Source: Symsagittifera roscoffensis
Lineage: Eukaryota > Xenacoelomorpha > Acoela > Convolutidae
Direction of reading: 5' to 3'
Assembly (NCBI RefSeq): GCF_963678635.1
Contig: NC_087067.1
Coordinates: 42,746,696 to 42,806,695 of the forward strand
Length of the DNA stretch: 60,000 bases
The position numbers and the translations under genes are program-made. Positions 23,001 through 33,719 of this stretch are shown in pieces. Position 1 is the stretch's first letter. Each line of letters starts with the position of its first letter. Below the pieces are notes generated by a model. It was not told the DNA's origin. It saw only the letters and a list, made by a program, of their open reading frames with translations, and did no database searches.

Positions 23001-26000
23001 ACAAATGCAACTTTTAGAAACACTGGAATTTATTCATGCATTAATGAGAAAGACCAAAAAGATTTCATGATATATGTTTACGATTCAAAACATCCGTTTA
23101 TTATTGAAAGCCCGATATTTACGATACCTTCAAACGACGGCTCCAATAGAACCGTTACAATACCTGTACAAGTCACAGATCCTAAAATTATACCACAGCT
23201 GATTGGCTACAAGAATCAACCAATCGCGGCGCAGTTCGTGTCACGTTTGATTGGCTACGATAATGAGCCAATCACAGCGCAAGGACTGAGAGTAAAAATC
23301 AAAGACATTGACGGACCTCAGATTTTTGTGACAGCTGAAAACTTTACTGTCGCCTTAGAATTATTTACCAGCTCAGAAACCGATATAGTCATTCCGAAAA
23401 ATCACAGTAGCAAAATTTTCTGCGGATATCATGGGAAAATTTCTTGGAACCATCGATTACTTAAAACAACTAAAATTAACAGCAACTCGAGTCGCAAAAT
23501 TGAAACTTCGAAATTCTTGGAAATCAGAAACCCTCAATATATGGATACCGGTCGTTACTCGTGTTTGATAAACGGCACCATATTTCGAAGCTTCAATGTT
23601 TTTGTTCCCGACAATGATCATGTTTTTGTTGCAGATACTGTAAACATTATTATCATCAGCGAAACAACCAGATCAAATATGTCGTCTGAAATTATTCTAC
23701 CTTGTAGAACTTCAATTGCTGCACGGAACTTTTCTTTACAGCAATGTGACGACTCTTGTCAAAACGTCGAAAATTTTACTTTCAACGACGAAAATGATGT
23801 GATAATACGGCATAATAATAGCATATCGAAATATGTTTGCAAAGACGAATCATCGGGCCAATTTATCAGTAACTTCATAACTACAGAGCCTTCAGAAAGA
23901 ATCATAGTATCAAAAAACGAAACAATAGCGTTTCACTGCGGATGTAATTTAGCCGAAAACACTTCAAGTATAAAATGGAAATTCCAATCTACTCAAGTAT
24001 ACAATAATTCCAAAACTGCGATTCTTGACAAGAACAACTGTAGTTCCCTAAAAATAGTCAACTCCTCAGTCGAAAACGTAGGGCGCTACCAGTGTATAGT
24101 CGCAAACCAAACGGCTAAAAGTTACTATCTGTTCGTAAACGATTCGACAAAAATCTTCGTGGATTCTACTTTAAAAACCATCTTGGTACCAAAAGAAAAT
24201 CTTAGCCATGAGCTAACAATTCCTTGCCAAACAGTTTTACCAAATTACGAAATCAGTTTGCAAACTTGTGAAAAGAATATAAAAAACTGCCGCAATGTCT
24301 TAATACCTCCAAAATTTGACCCTAAAATTGGCGCCCGAATTTCAATTACCGAATTTACTAGAGCAGTCAAATGTCTAGGGTCAAATAATTTGATTAACGA
24401 AACTTCAACTTTCATAATTCACACTTTACCAGACAATTTTCACGTAAGTGTAGCTATAAGATCCAATAAAATTACCTCGAAACGACTCGTGGACGAAAAT
24501 TTGGTGCTTTTATGCGAAATCCGAGTTCGAAAGCCGACAAAAGCGATACCATATAAGGTAAGTTGGCATCATGAAACGAAAGAAATAAAACCGATTGATG
24601 TTGAAACAACCGCCTATCATAGGGGGCATTCTGCCGTGTTGATTTCAAATGCGACATTCAGCATGCTTAAATTTTCAGATAGTGGCGATTATTTATGCAG
24701 TGTAGAATTTTTCAATTCCTCGAACTCAGATTTAAGTTACAACTCTGTTAATAAATTTGAAATCGATATGAGCAATTCAAGTATTTTGGACGTCAAACTT
24801 CGCAAAGTAATAGTGCATGATAAAGATTTGTCGCTTGCACGAGAAATTGACCCCTCAGAAATGCCGAGATATGAAATAATTTTGCACAAAGTCAGCGATA
24901 AAGCAGCCAACGTCACGCTTATTTATGACGTCAAATCACTTCCAGGAATTAAAGAATCACAGATACAACCTTTTAAAGAGATGTATAAAATACCTTCAAA
25001 TTGCATCAACGTGACAAATATTGACGATTTTAACTTTTCCGTGGAAATAACTGCCCAAATTCCTGCAAGACTTGCAAAATTCAACGGGAAAGTGAACACA
25101 ACCTTTACAAATGGATTAATGACTGTCAAAGACTCGTTCGCTATTAGGACTTCAATAGAACCGAACTGTGAACCGAAAGAACCTGCGAACTTGTTAATTT
25201 TAGGGGAAGCTCCTTGTCAGCATAAATTGTACCCCAAAAACGAACTGTATACATTTCAGTGTACGTTCAATTCGCTTAATCTTATCGACGTAACTTTCAA
25301 ACACGGCAACAAAGTTTTCGACAACGAAAGCAATTCGGTTAACTGTGCCCGTTATAACAAAGAAGTTTATAACAAAATCACTTGTAACTTAACATTGCTG
25401 ATTAATACTCAAGAAAACGTGTCATGTTTTGGCGCCAGTGCTTCCAGTGAAAATCGAAAATTTTTGAATCATACTTTCGAAATTAAATTAGCAGAGGAGA
25501 GAAAGGGGTTGGACCTTTACATGTCGAAGCTTGGTCAAGGTCAAAGAAAGCATAATTTGACCATTTACGACTTCGAGGGCCTTGAAATTCGGTGCAACGC
25601 GCCTCGAAATGCATTCAAACCCGACATTCACATTCAGTACATAACAGATGGGGGAGAAAATATCAATGTCTATACTGGTGATGAAATAGGAGTACAATGG
25701 ATGATGAAAACCGAACAATACTCGTACATTGCCGTTCTCACGATCGAAAAACTCGGCAGGAACTATCAGAACCGAACATTCACATGTAAAGGTCAATATG
25801 CGTCCGACATGTCGTGTCCTCTCGACGAGTCTCGAAAGGTCACTCTTCATGTCAAAGAGTCAATTCCAGTTCAAGTCCTGAATCCTGAAGAAGAGTATAA
25901 CCAAACGAGTTGTTATGTAATACCTCGGGAAAGCGACACTGAGTTCGAGTCAAACTGTGAAAACATCACAGTATGTTCTGCTTTTGGTAGCCCAGAACCC

Positions 26001-27719
26001 GAAGTTATCTGGTACAAAGGTGACATGAGTTCAACTGAACGGGCGGAAGTTTCGAAACCGGAAAGAGAAAAAAAAGACAATAGTATCTTGATTTCGACCG
26101 CTTTGGATAATTACAAGTACGGGCAGAAGCCTTCATCTCAATATACGTGCCGAGCTAGTAACAAAATAGGAGATGCAATAATGAAAGATAGCTTTACGAT
26201 TTTTGTTGACGTTTTTGAAAAGCCTCAAATAAAGTTCCCCGCATCTTTTTTCAACAACCCGAAGGACAAAGACGATATTTATTTCGAAATTATTGCCGGG
26301 AACCCGGAACCGGAGACAAAATTCATCAAAATTCTCAATGATACTCACGCGGTTTCAGGAGCGAAGTGGAAAAAACCAAAGGAAAGAGACGGGAAATTCT
26401 ATCTTTTTGAACACAACGCTGATTTTAACTTTAAAGGGCTAGGGCAATACAGAGTTGTAGCGACCAACGAGGCTGGAAGCGAAAAGACGACAATAAGTTT
26501 ACAAAACGAAGACGATGACAATTACAGCAAATATACTGTCGCTATTATTTCATGCCTTGGCGCTGTTACACTAATTGCAGTTCTGGCAGCTGCCATAGCG
26601 CTTGTAAAACGGCTAAAAGAACTTTCAATACGAGGCCAAACTCAGTTCGAGAAAAACATGATTTCACTGAAGAAAATGTCGATAGCGCCTGAACAAAATA
26701 TGACCTTAGAAGTCCCTGAAGTACAAGATATAAGAAATTGGGGTTTGATTTTAGACGAAAGACAGCTAGAAATCCACAATCGAATCGGCCAAGGCGCATT
26801 CGGCACGGTTTACAGGGGCTACATGACAACCCTAATGGGAACAAATTACTCAAGAACTGAAGTCGCTATTAAGCAACTGAAAAACGGAATCGAAGACACT
26901 AGATCTCTTTGCATTGAGATGGCACTTTTACTTCACGTTCGAGACCATCCAAACGTCCTGAAGCTTCTAGGAATCACAACGTCCAAGACCTTGAAACTGG
27001 TTCTCGAATATGCCCCGTATGGCAACTTGCGGACATTTTTGAAAGCTAATCGAAGCAATTTTCCGAATTATATTTTGCCCCCAAGTGTGGATACATATAG
27101 AGGCAGTTACAGACCGCTTGACACTGGAGGGCAAAACGAGCACCGAGTGAGAGCTATGAGCATGTTATCTACCACCGTCGGATCACCTGGGAACTCTACG
27201 TCAACCACCAACGACAAATCACACCTACAATGCAGGGAGCTGGCTATGGACAATTTATTGGGCTACGCCTTACAAATGGCTCAAGGCATGATATATCTAC
27301 ACTCAAAGCATATGATTCATCGGGACATAGCAGCTCGGAACATTCTCGTGTTTTCGGACAAATTAGTCAAAATCGGAGATTTCGGTCTCGCTCGCAACCT
27401 CTACCACAACACAGTTTACCACATGACGAGCAACAAAATTCCTTTCCGCTGGATGGCTTTGGAGACCATCCGGGATTCGAATTACAGCTACCAGTCAGAT
27501 GTTTGGTCTTATGGGATCCTGCTTTGGGAGATTTTCAGTCTTGGCACAGATCCGTATCCTGGCTTTGCAGATGACCGAGATCTGTTCGACAGACTGACAG
27601 AAGGATACAGGATGGACTGTCCTAATTTACTGAATGACACTCACAGGGATGTTTACAACCTGATGTTGTGTTGTTGGGAAAACACTCCAGATGATAGAGT
27701 ATCATTCCGAGAAATCAAA
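20088..27719 (+). CDS. Giant PDGFR/VEGFR-type receptor tyrosine kinase, main exon (residues 1-2544)
   Basis: A cell-surface receptor that would bind an extracellular ligand and phosphorylate tyrosines. The start chosen is the ATG at 20088, which opens a signal peptide (residues 1-22, MLLNKIFKLVLLNFIVFHLI..). A Ser/Thr-rich stretch covers ~30-255, then Cys-bearing Ig-like folds to ~2130, a membrane span at 2151-2173, and a tyrosine kinase at ~2230-2555. Kinase landmarks: GQGAFGTV loop 2234-2241, VAIK Lys2262, helix C Glu2277, HRDIAARN with Asp2413, DFG Asp2431, activation-loop Tyr2439 and Tyr2444, DVWSYG. A ~65-residue kinase insert (about 2318-2383) places it with the split kinases (PDGFR/VEGFR/PVR). 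APE is changed to ALE (2457-2459). Five tandem two-Ig modules lie at ~575-1450. The exon ends at AAA|GTAGGT and continues at 31772. Confidence 0.93.
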
Positions 27720-27804
27720 GTAGGTCGAAAGCTTTTAACTTTTTTTGTTGCCCCGACCACGAGAGGGCTGTAGTTTTTTGTGGGCTGTAGTTTTTTGCTT
27801 GTGT

Positions 27805-27810
27805 AATAAA
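27805..27810 (+). promoter_or_regulatory. AATAAA just after the intron-read-through stop
   Basis: The hexamer lies 32 bp after the in-frame TAG met if the kinase intron is not spliced. It could serve a short transcript form by intronic polyadenylation, but AATAAA is frequent by chance in such AT-rich DNA. Confidence 0.3.
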
Positions 27811-29069
27811 TCAACTAAGCTTAAACTGATGACCAAATAAGTCAAGCTCTGGATGCTACTATGAGCTCTTTCAGAATCAACGTTTCAACTGCTAGAACAC
27901 ACCGATTTGCCTAAGCTGCTTCAAACACTTGATATGTCATTTTCGTGGTGTTTGTCCCGACCATTGAAAATGGAGAATTTTGTACTCGGGTGTATTTTAG
28001 TTTTTCGTTTACCATGAAAAATCAGGTACCATAAATAATCATCGGAATGGGCCGAATGGTATATCAAATTAAGACCCGTATCAGTATCAATATTTATAAA
28101 AAGGTCCCAGTATCGAGAAAAACCGAATTGAAGTTTAAGACTTCTAGTTTAATTCCGAGCGAGTAGAGATTGAGTAACGTTATTTATTTAAAAACTAGGC
28201 TCAAAAACTTGATTTTACTTTGAAGAGAACTGGTTTCAGAAGCTTAATTGAGCGCTTTCTTGCGAATAAATCTTTTCTTAAAAAAATTAAAAATTATTAT
28301 GCAAAAAACTATATTAGAAAAAGTTTTCGACATTTCTTTAAAAAAATTTACTTTCGTCAATAATTTTTGAAAACAAATGCTGTCAGTTATGTCTAATTCA
28401 CTAACTTTCTACACGTTTGCATTGTTCTCTCGTCACACCACGCACTAAAAACGACGGTAAATTATAGAAAAAAATTCTTCTAACATTAGATCTGATCTGA
28501 TAGAGTGGTGTAACAATGGTTAAAAGAAATAGGCAGTATGATTTTTTATAAAACTCACAAACGTCTTTTGTTGCCTTCAATTAGCATCATGTAGGTTATC
28601 TCTGTTTTAAACGCTAGAGGCATCAAGTGAATTAAGACTAGCTTTTCAGGCCTTAATTAGTAAACTTAATTGGACTACTCCTGTACTTATAAAAAGGACT
28701 TAATTTGAAACAAATAATCGTCATTAAAAGGGGGTTAAATTGTTGTGGGGTTATCATGTTACGGGGTTATAATATAGGGGGTGTAAACATAGGGGGTGTA
28801 ATATCGCAGGGTTAAAGAGTGGGCACCCAGAAAATTAGGTACACCAGATAATCATCAGATGTGCTCGAGAGCTGTATCACATTAAAACCACTACAGCCAT
28901 GATTCAATCAATATGTAAACAATTCGAAAAAAATTCTCGGGGTCAACGTCTATTCTTTTCGTATTCATCGTTGTCCTACCCACATTTTCACACTTTGCAG
29001 TCATTTAAATCAGATTGAAGTCATTTAAATTGGAGTAATTTAAATCAGGTACTCAATGACTCCAACAGT

Positions 29070-29147
29070 CAATTAACTATTTTGTAATCACTCAGATTCA
29101 AAAGGACAATAAATTAACTAATTGATAATCACTCAGATTCAAAAGGA
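29070..29147. repeat. 41 bp tandem pair
   Basis: Two adjacent copies share 'taatcactcagattcaaaag' (29085-29106 and 29126-29147), each preceded by 'aattaacta'. ATTTAAAT-rich short repeats (28996-29050) lie just before. Confidence 0.7.
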
Positions 29148-30447
29148 AATTTAATCACTGAGCGTCGAATCTTTTGCAATACAGCATTAAATGAGAACTG
29201 AAATAATTAACAAGATAAGCCGGTTCCGAGCATAGTCATACAAACACTAACAATTAAAGCAACAATTTTTATATCAACTTAGTATAGTTTTGTGATTGAT
29301 GTGATGAAAATACTTCAAGAACGCGTAAAAATCCAGTGAATTATGCATGGTCGACGGCTGTTAATTTGAAGAGTTGAATAACAAACAAGATAAAAGAAGA
29401 AAAAACCTTCGAAACAAATCAAAAATTCATATATATTTGCCGAAGAATTTTCAGCTTTAAAAAATTATTGCCAAGGAAGCCCTTAAGTAATCTTCTGAAA
29501 CTAATTTTCTTGAATTAAAGCTTAGTTTTTCACTACTTGAATGAAATTGTTTTTAGAACTACTAGTTCACCTTACATACGAATTTAGACTAAACGTCGAA
29601 AATTTCAAAACGGTGTTTCTGAACTTTCTCAAGATTCAAAAAAATATATCAACGTAACGTCTTTTTTCGCTTGGCACTCGCCCCTCACGATATATAATTT
29701 TCGAATCTAACGATAGTTTAGTCTTAATAACTAAAGACTTCACAATAGTTAAGTCTGAAAAACCAGACTTCACTGAATTACAATTGAAAGAGGTGCAATA
29801 CAATCCTTCCGATCTGTCAAAAAAAACTTGGACGATCTGACGATTGTACGAGCAGAAAACACAGCAGAATACACCTTCCACTATTATGACGAAATCATAG
29901 GGACATATATCAATCTCCATAAAAACACTACACCATGTATGGAGAAAACAAATGCGTAGAAAACAGGAGTAGATGCTTACTATGCAGTTAGCTCAGAAAG
30001 TACCGAGCATATTAAAAAGAAAAAATATGTGGGTGAAACAGAAACAAAAACCAAAGCACTAAGAGGCAGTCCCCCACACTTTCAGTAATCGGAAAATTTA
30101 GGGGAACTCGAAATCAGCAGGTTTATCGATTGATTTTTATCGATTGCAGATTTATCGATTGACGGCATATCACTAGTTGGTGCTTCACTAATAAAATCAA
30201 GTACTTGAGCTAATCAAAAATCTTCATCGGAACCACTATAAAAGTAGCAGTCAGAGTTTGGTTGCTCACCTCGAATGATGATTGTTAGCTGAGATATCTA
30301 CTCTTCAAACTGATCAAAATCATTGGTAAAATAAAACACAGAGGCAAAGCTGTGTTTCGCATACACTTGCGAGAACTCGACCAGAAAGCAGCTCTATCAA
30401 GTGACAAGAGAAAAAGTAGAAATAAGGCTCAAATTAGCAAAAACTCG

Positions 30448-30519
30448 GCTACGTGTCGGATTCGAATCTGCGACCTAGCAAATTGGAGTCTCACGCATTA
30501 ACCACTCAGCCACAGATGC
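30448..30519 (-). pseudogene. tRNA-like relic with Ser/Leu-type A box
   Basis: On the minus strand TGGCTGAGTGGT fits a class II tRNA A box and GATTCGAATCC fits a B box, 72 nt end to end. The acceptor, anticodon and T stems pair poorly, and the loop would read CTCCAAT. It is a decayed tRNA or a SINE head inside the kinase intron. Confidence 0.55.
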
Positions 30520-31771
30520 TTAAAATCCCCAAAAACTAGCCACCAATAACGCAGCTACATATGCTAACAAATTGCCAATTCTATGCAGCAAAAGTAGAAC
30601 CAAATACAAAAAGACACAATTTTGCATGTAATAAATTGCAAAGCATAAAGCAACATTAAGTATAAATTATGTATTTCAAAAAATTGCGATATTGGGCTGG
30701 ACAATTTCTGATATCGAGTTTTTATTGTTATTTTGTTTGAAACAAATAGCTTTTTTTGGTTCATTTGATGAACTAAAATTGCATCAACTGTGTAACCTTA
30801 TTGACTATTCGAATGTCAAAGCACATGCTATCAATAAGCTGTAAAAGTGCACAAAAGAGGCAACAATATTTGCGACTTTAGGTTGAAAAAAAAAAGAAAG
30901 TTCGTACTAATACACTTTGCTTCGAAAGTGTGCACACGTTAAATTTTTGGAAATAATACGTACGAGGAATCGAAATTTCAAATAGTTTTCGTGGAACACC
31001 TTTGAATAGGCATCCAATAATCACAATTCTCTTTAAAGGATCAACCAACATTCGCTCTCGGCTCTATTTCCTTCCCCCCCCCCCCACCTCACACGAGCTT
31101 CAATATATTAGTGTAACGAGTGGTTTTAAGAGGTTGAGTATGAAGACAAAATATGTTTGTCGTGGGCTTATTAGTCTGTATGTAAATTTTCATAACAATT
31201 AGACAATGTGGTCAACAAATTTACATGTAAAAATTTGCAGGTGGGGAGGAAAAGGAAAAAGAGCCTCGCTCTCTAACCCTTGATTTGTTTGCGACCGCCA
31301 GGAAGCACCTACTGTAAATGTTTTTGATAATGTATGCTCACTGAAACCAAGTTCCGGTTTTTGTCGACAAGAGTCGTCTTCGGAATTCGATTGCTTGATT
31401 GATGATACCAATTTTATGCAATATTGACACCAATTGTGATGCTGTACTTACGTGATTATTAAGCTTGACAGCAAGCTGAACAAATTTAATCCAAAATGTT
31501 GCTACTACTGCTTGATCGGAGTTTTTCAATTAACAGTTCAATGATGAAAATGATCTCATTTCAAACTCGCCAACTCTTTTAAAACTCGTAGAAAGAAAAC
31601 TAATAACTCAGAAGCAAAGCATGGGTTAACTGCAATATAAACAACCCGATTCAGGTACATTTTAGGAATGAGTTTATTCAGTCTGTTGAAGTTCTAAGTA
31701 AAATTCCATAGCTGGATTCAAGTCAGTTCACAATTCAAATGATTCACTGCTAATTTCATTTTAAATTTCAG

Positions 31772-32302
31772 GAATTTTTCATTTCCAAAGTTCCCGAATG
31801 TTTGCTGGCCCAAATTCAAGTGGAGGACAACGTAGCAGAAGAGCAGTTGAGCAGCGACGGTTCTGAGCGGGGGGAGTCGCCTTCGTCGAATATAGAAACA
31901 AATTACAACGTCATGACTTCATCAAATGGCAGCAGTAACGCAACTACCGTACAATTGCCAAACACATCAGGAAGTTGTGTTAATAATGATGAAGATATGA
32001 ATGCAGTTGAACGAGCCGCTTCTGCTTTATACACAGCTATGCGAGGAGGATCCCTAACTCCTCCTGGCGGCAACGAAAGCCAACGTCAGGCTGGAATCCG
32101 ATCTCAGAGCATCGACGCTCCGGCTGCAGTGCGACCTTCGGTACTGCCCTTGGGAGGCACCGTCGGTTCTCGTCGTGTAAGAATAGTTGATAACAGAAAT
32201 GCTCATGGTAACAGTCGTGTGAACAACACAGGAGCAACCAGTCTTTCAATTACAAATCAACCAGACGCAAGATTATGTGAAACAGAACACAGTGAAATCT
32301 GA
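31772..32302 (+). CDS. Receptor tyrosine kinase, last exon (residues 2545-2720)
   Basis: The exon begins after a TTTCAG acceptor in phase 0, matching the phase 0 donor at 27719/27720. The joined reading runs from the end of kinase helix I (..VSFREIK) into EFFISKVPECLLAQ and a 160-residue Ser/Asn/Gly-rich cytoplasmic tail ending at TGA. Two tyrosines, Tyr2589 (YNVM) and Tyr2631 (YTAM), sit in YxxM motifs, the known docking form for the PI3-kinase p85 SH2 domain; whether they are used is inference. Splicing is inferred from frame, splice sites and family length, with no transcript evidence. Confidence 0.8.
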   Translation, partial: EFFISKVPECLLAQIQVEDNVAEEQLSSDGSERGESPSSNIETNYNVMTSSNGSSNATTVQLPNTSGSCVNNDEDMNAVERAASALYTAMRGGSLTPPGGNESQRQAGIRSQSIDAPAAVRPSVLPLGGTVGSRRVRIVDNRNAHGNSRVNNTGATSLSITNQPDARLCETEHSEI

Positions 32303-32361
32303 CACGACGCGAGGTCAAAAATGATTTTCAGACTGATCAATTAATGAATTTGAATTACCAA

Positions 32362-32367
32362 AATAAA
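32362..32367 (+). promoter_or_regulatory. Poly(A) signal of the receptor kinase gene
   Basis: AATAAA 60 bp after the TGA stop of the last kinase exon, the first such hexamer downstream and at a normal distance. Confidence 0.6.
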
Positions 32368-32386
32368 TATATTTTGTATTTACCAG

Positions 32387-32392
32387 TTTAAT
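32387..32392 (-). promoter_or_regulatory. Possible poly(A) signal of the reductase gene
   Basis: ATTAAA on the minus strand about 53 bp after the TAA stop at 32445. With the plus-strand AATAAA only 20 bp away, the two convergent transcripts probably overlap at their 3' ends. Confidence 0.4.
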
Positions 32393-32444
32393 TTCGTACT
32401 GTATCCAGTTTAACTGATTGATAGATTTGCAGTTTTAATCCCAG

Positions 32445-33036
32445 TTAGATTAACACTTCAGCGGGCATTGGTTTGTCATCCAGAGCAGCCAGTAAATTTT
32501 CGACAGCAAGCATCGCCATATTAGCTCTTGTTTCTTCAGAAGCACTTCCAATATGAGGCAAAACAGTGCAATTCGGCAAATGCAACAAGGGGTGACTTTT
32601 GAGCAAAGGTTCTGGCGTAGTTACATCCAAACCTGCGGCTCTAATAGTACCATTAGTCAATGCTTCAAGAAGAGCATCTTGGTCTAAAACGTCCCCACGA
32701 CTCGCATTGATCAGAATTGCCTCCGACTTCATTTTTGAAAGAAATTCCTTGTTCACAAGTAGTTTAGTCGATTCATTTGACGCGCACAGCACAATTACAA
32801 AATCGCTTTTCTGTAACATAGCATTCAAATCTAGTCTTTCACACGGAACAGAAATCGACCTCACTGTTTCTTCATCTATCGAAGAATTTCTGGTCGAGTA
32901 GCAAAACTGTTTGACCGAGAAAGAAGAAAGGAGTTTGGCGACACTTTGGGCTATTCTTCCGAATCCCACGAATCCAACGGTTGAGCCTTTGATATCTTTG
33001 CCACACATCCAGTTTGGGTTCCATCTCCCTACTTCT
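32445..33036 (-). CDS. GRHPR: Glyoxylate/hydroxypyruvate reductase, exon 3 (residues 133-329)
   Basis: This is the last exon of a D-2-hydroxyacid dehydrogenase that reduces glyoxylate and hydroxypyruvate with NAD(P)H. It begins after a TTTTAG acceptor. The joined protein reads NGEVGRWNPNWMCG across the splice and carries the nucleotide-binding loop VGFVGFGRIA (Gly154, Gly157, Gly159), where the usual third glycine is alanine (Ala162). The catalytic set of the family is visible: Arg246 in NASRGDV, Glu275 in GLDVTTPEP, His294 in PHIGSA. It ends ..KPMPAEVLI, like known GRHPR proteins. The stop lies 142 bp from the stop of the convergent kinase gene. Confidence 0.92.
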
Positions 33037-33316
33037 CTAAAACATTCGAACCAATACTCAGAAAATGGCCGCTCAACTCAGATTGGTTGAAACTTTTTTT
33101 GAATTTAAATAAGAGCTCGATCTCAGTCATCAAAAGGCAAACTAAGTCATCCGTCTCTACAACTTTATCTCAGGGTGCTAAAAAATGGCTCCATTTTCAA
33201 TATTCATTTGAAAATCAAGCATTAAAATGTAATCTGCGCAACAAAAAATGATTCCTGACAAACTCACGCAATTGATTCGGGAAAAAAGTAACATAGCCGA
33301 TCTAAATAAGAATAAC

Positions 33317-33719
33317 CAGTGGGCGGATCTAGGATTTTCTCGAAAGGGGGCGGATATTCAAAAAATTTTTGAAAATTTTATTTTTTTAGGTCGAGCAAAT
33401 TGATTTTCCGAGCTCTCCTAAGCACAAAAAGAGGTTGTTTTCGCCAAATTTTCTGCGCCGCAGTCAAATTTTGGAAAAAACAGGTCAAAAAGCCGTTATT
33501 GGGCACTTTTTGGAAAATTTTGACAAAAAATTCGCGTTTTTTTGGCGCACGCTCCCCCTCAAAGTTAGTATATATTGGCGCCAAAGGCGGCTTTAGAAAA
33601 ATTTTAGGGTCGGTCGGCCAAAAATGGATTTCTTAAAAAGTAACAGAGGGGGGACCCTTTGGGTCGGCAGGGGGTCGGATCCCTCCTAAATCCCCCCCCC
33701 CCCCCCTAAATCCGCCCTG
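33317..33719. mobile_element. Non-autonomous hAT-like MITE, 403 bp
   Basis: The left end CAGTGGGCGGATCTAGG and the reverse complement of the right end, CAGGGCGGATTTAGG, form terminal inverted repeats. The element is flanked by AGAATAAC (33309-33316) and AGAATAGC (33720-33727), an 8 bp target duplication with one mismatch, as hAT transposases make. A C-rich tract lies just inside the right end. The inside has no transposase, only chance open frames. Confidence 0.85.

Larger units (their letters stand above)
27720..31771 (+). other. Intron of the receptor kinase gene (~4.05 kb)
   Basis: It starts GTAGGT and ends TTTCAG. Reading through the donor adds 17 codons to a TAG at 27771-27773. The intron holds a tRNA-like relic (30448-30519), a 41 bp tandem pair (29070-29147), three phased TATCGATTG motifs (30122-30161) and a poly(C) tract near 31074-31086. 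No coding sequence is supported inside it. Confidence 0.75.

Noticed and set aside
20447-26853. Minus-strand open frames opposite the receptor kinase
   Set aside because: They are antisense shadows of a long coding exon, with no motifs or start context.
31074-31086. Poly(C) tract as a sequencing join
   Set aside because: A simple run of about 13 C; could be length error but nothing else suggests a misjoin.
33378-33636. Open frames inside the hAT-like MITE
   Set aside because: They match nothing expected of a hAT transposase and overlap on both strands within a 403 bp non-autonomous element.
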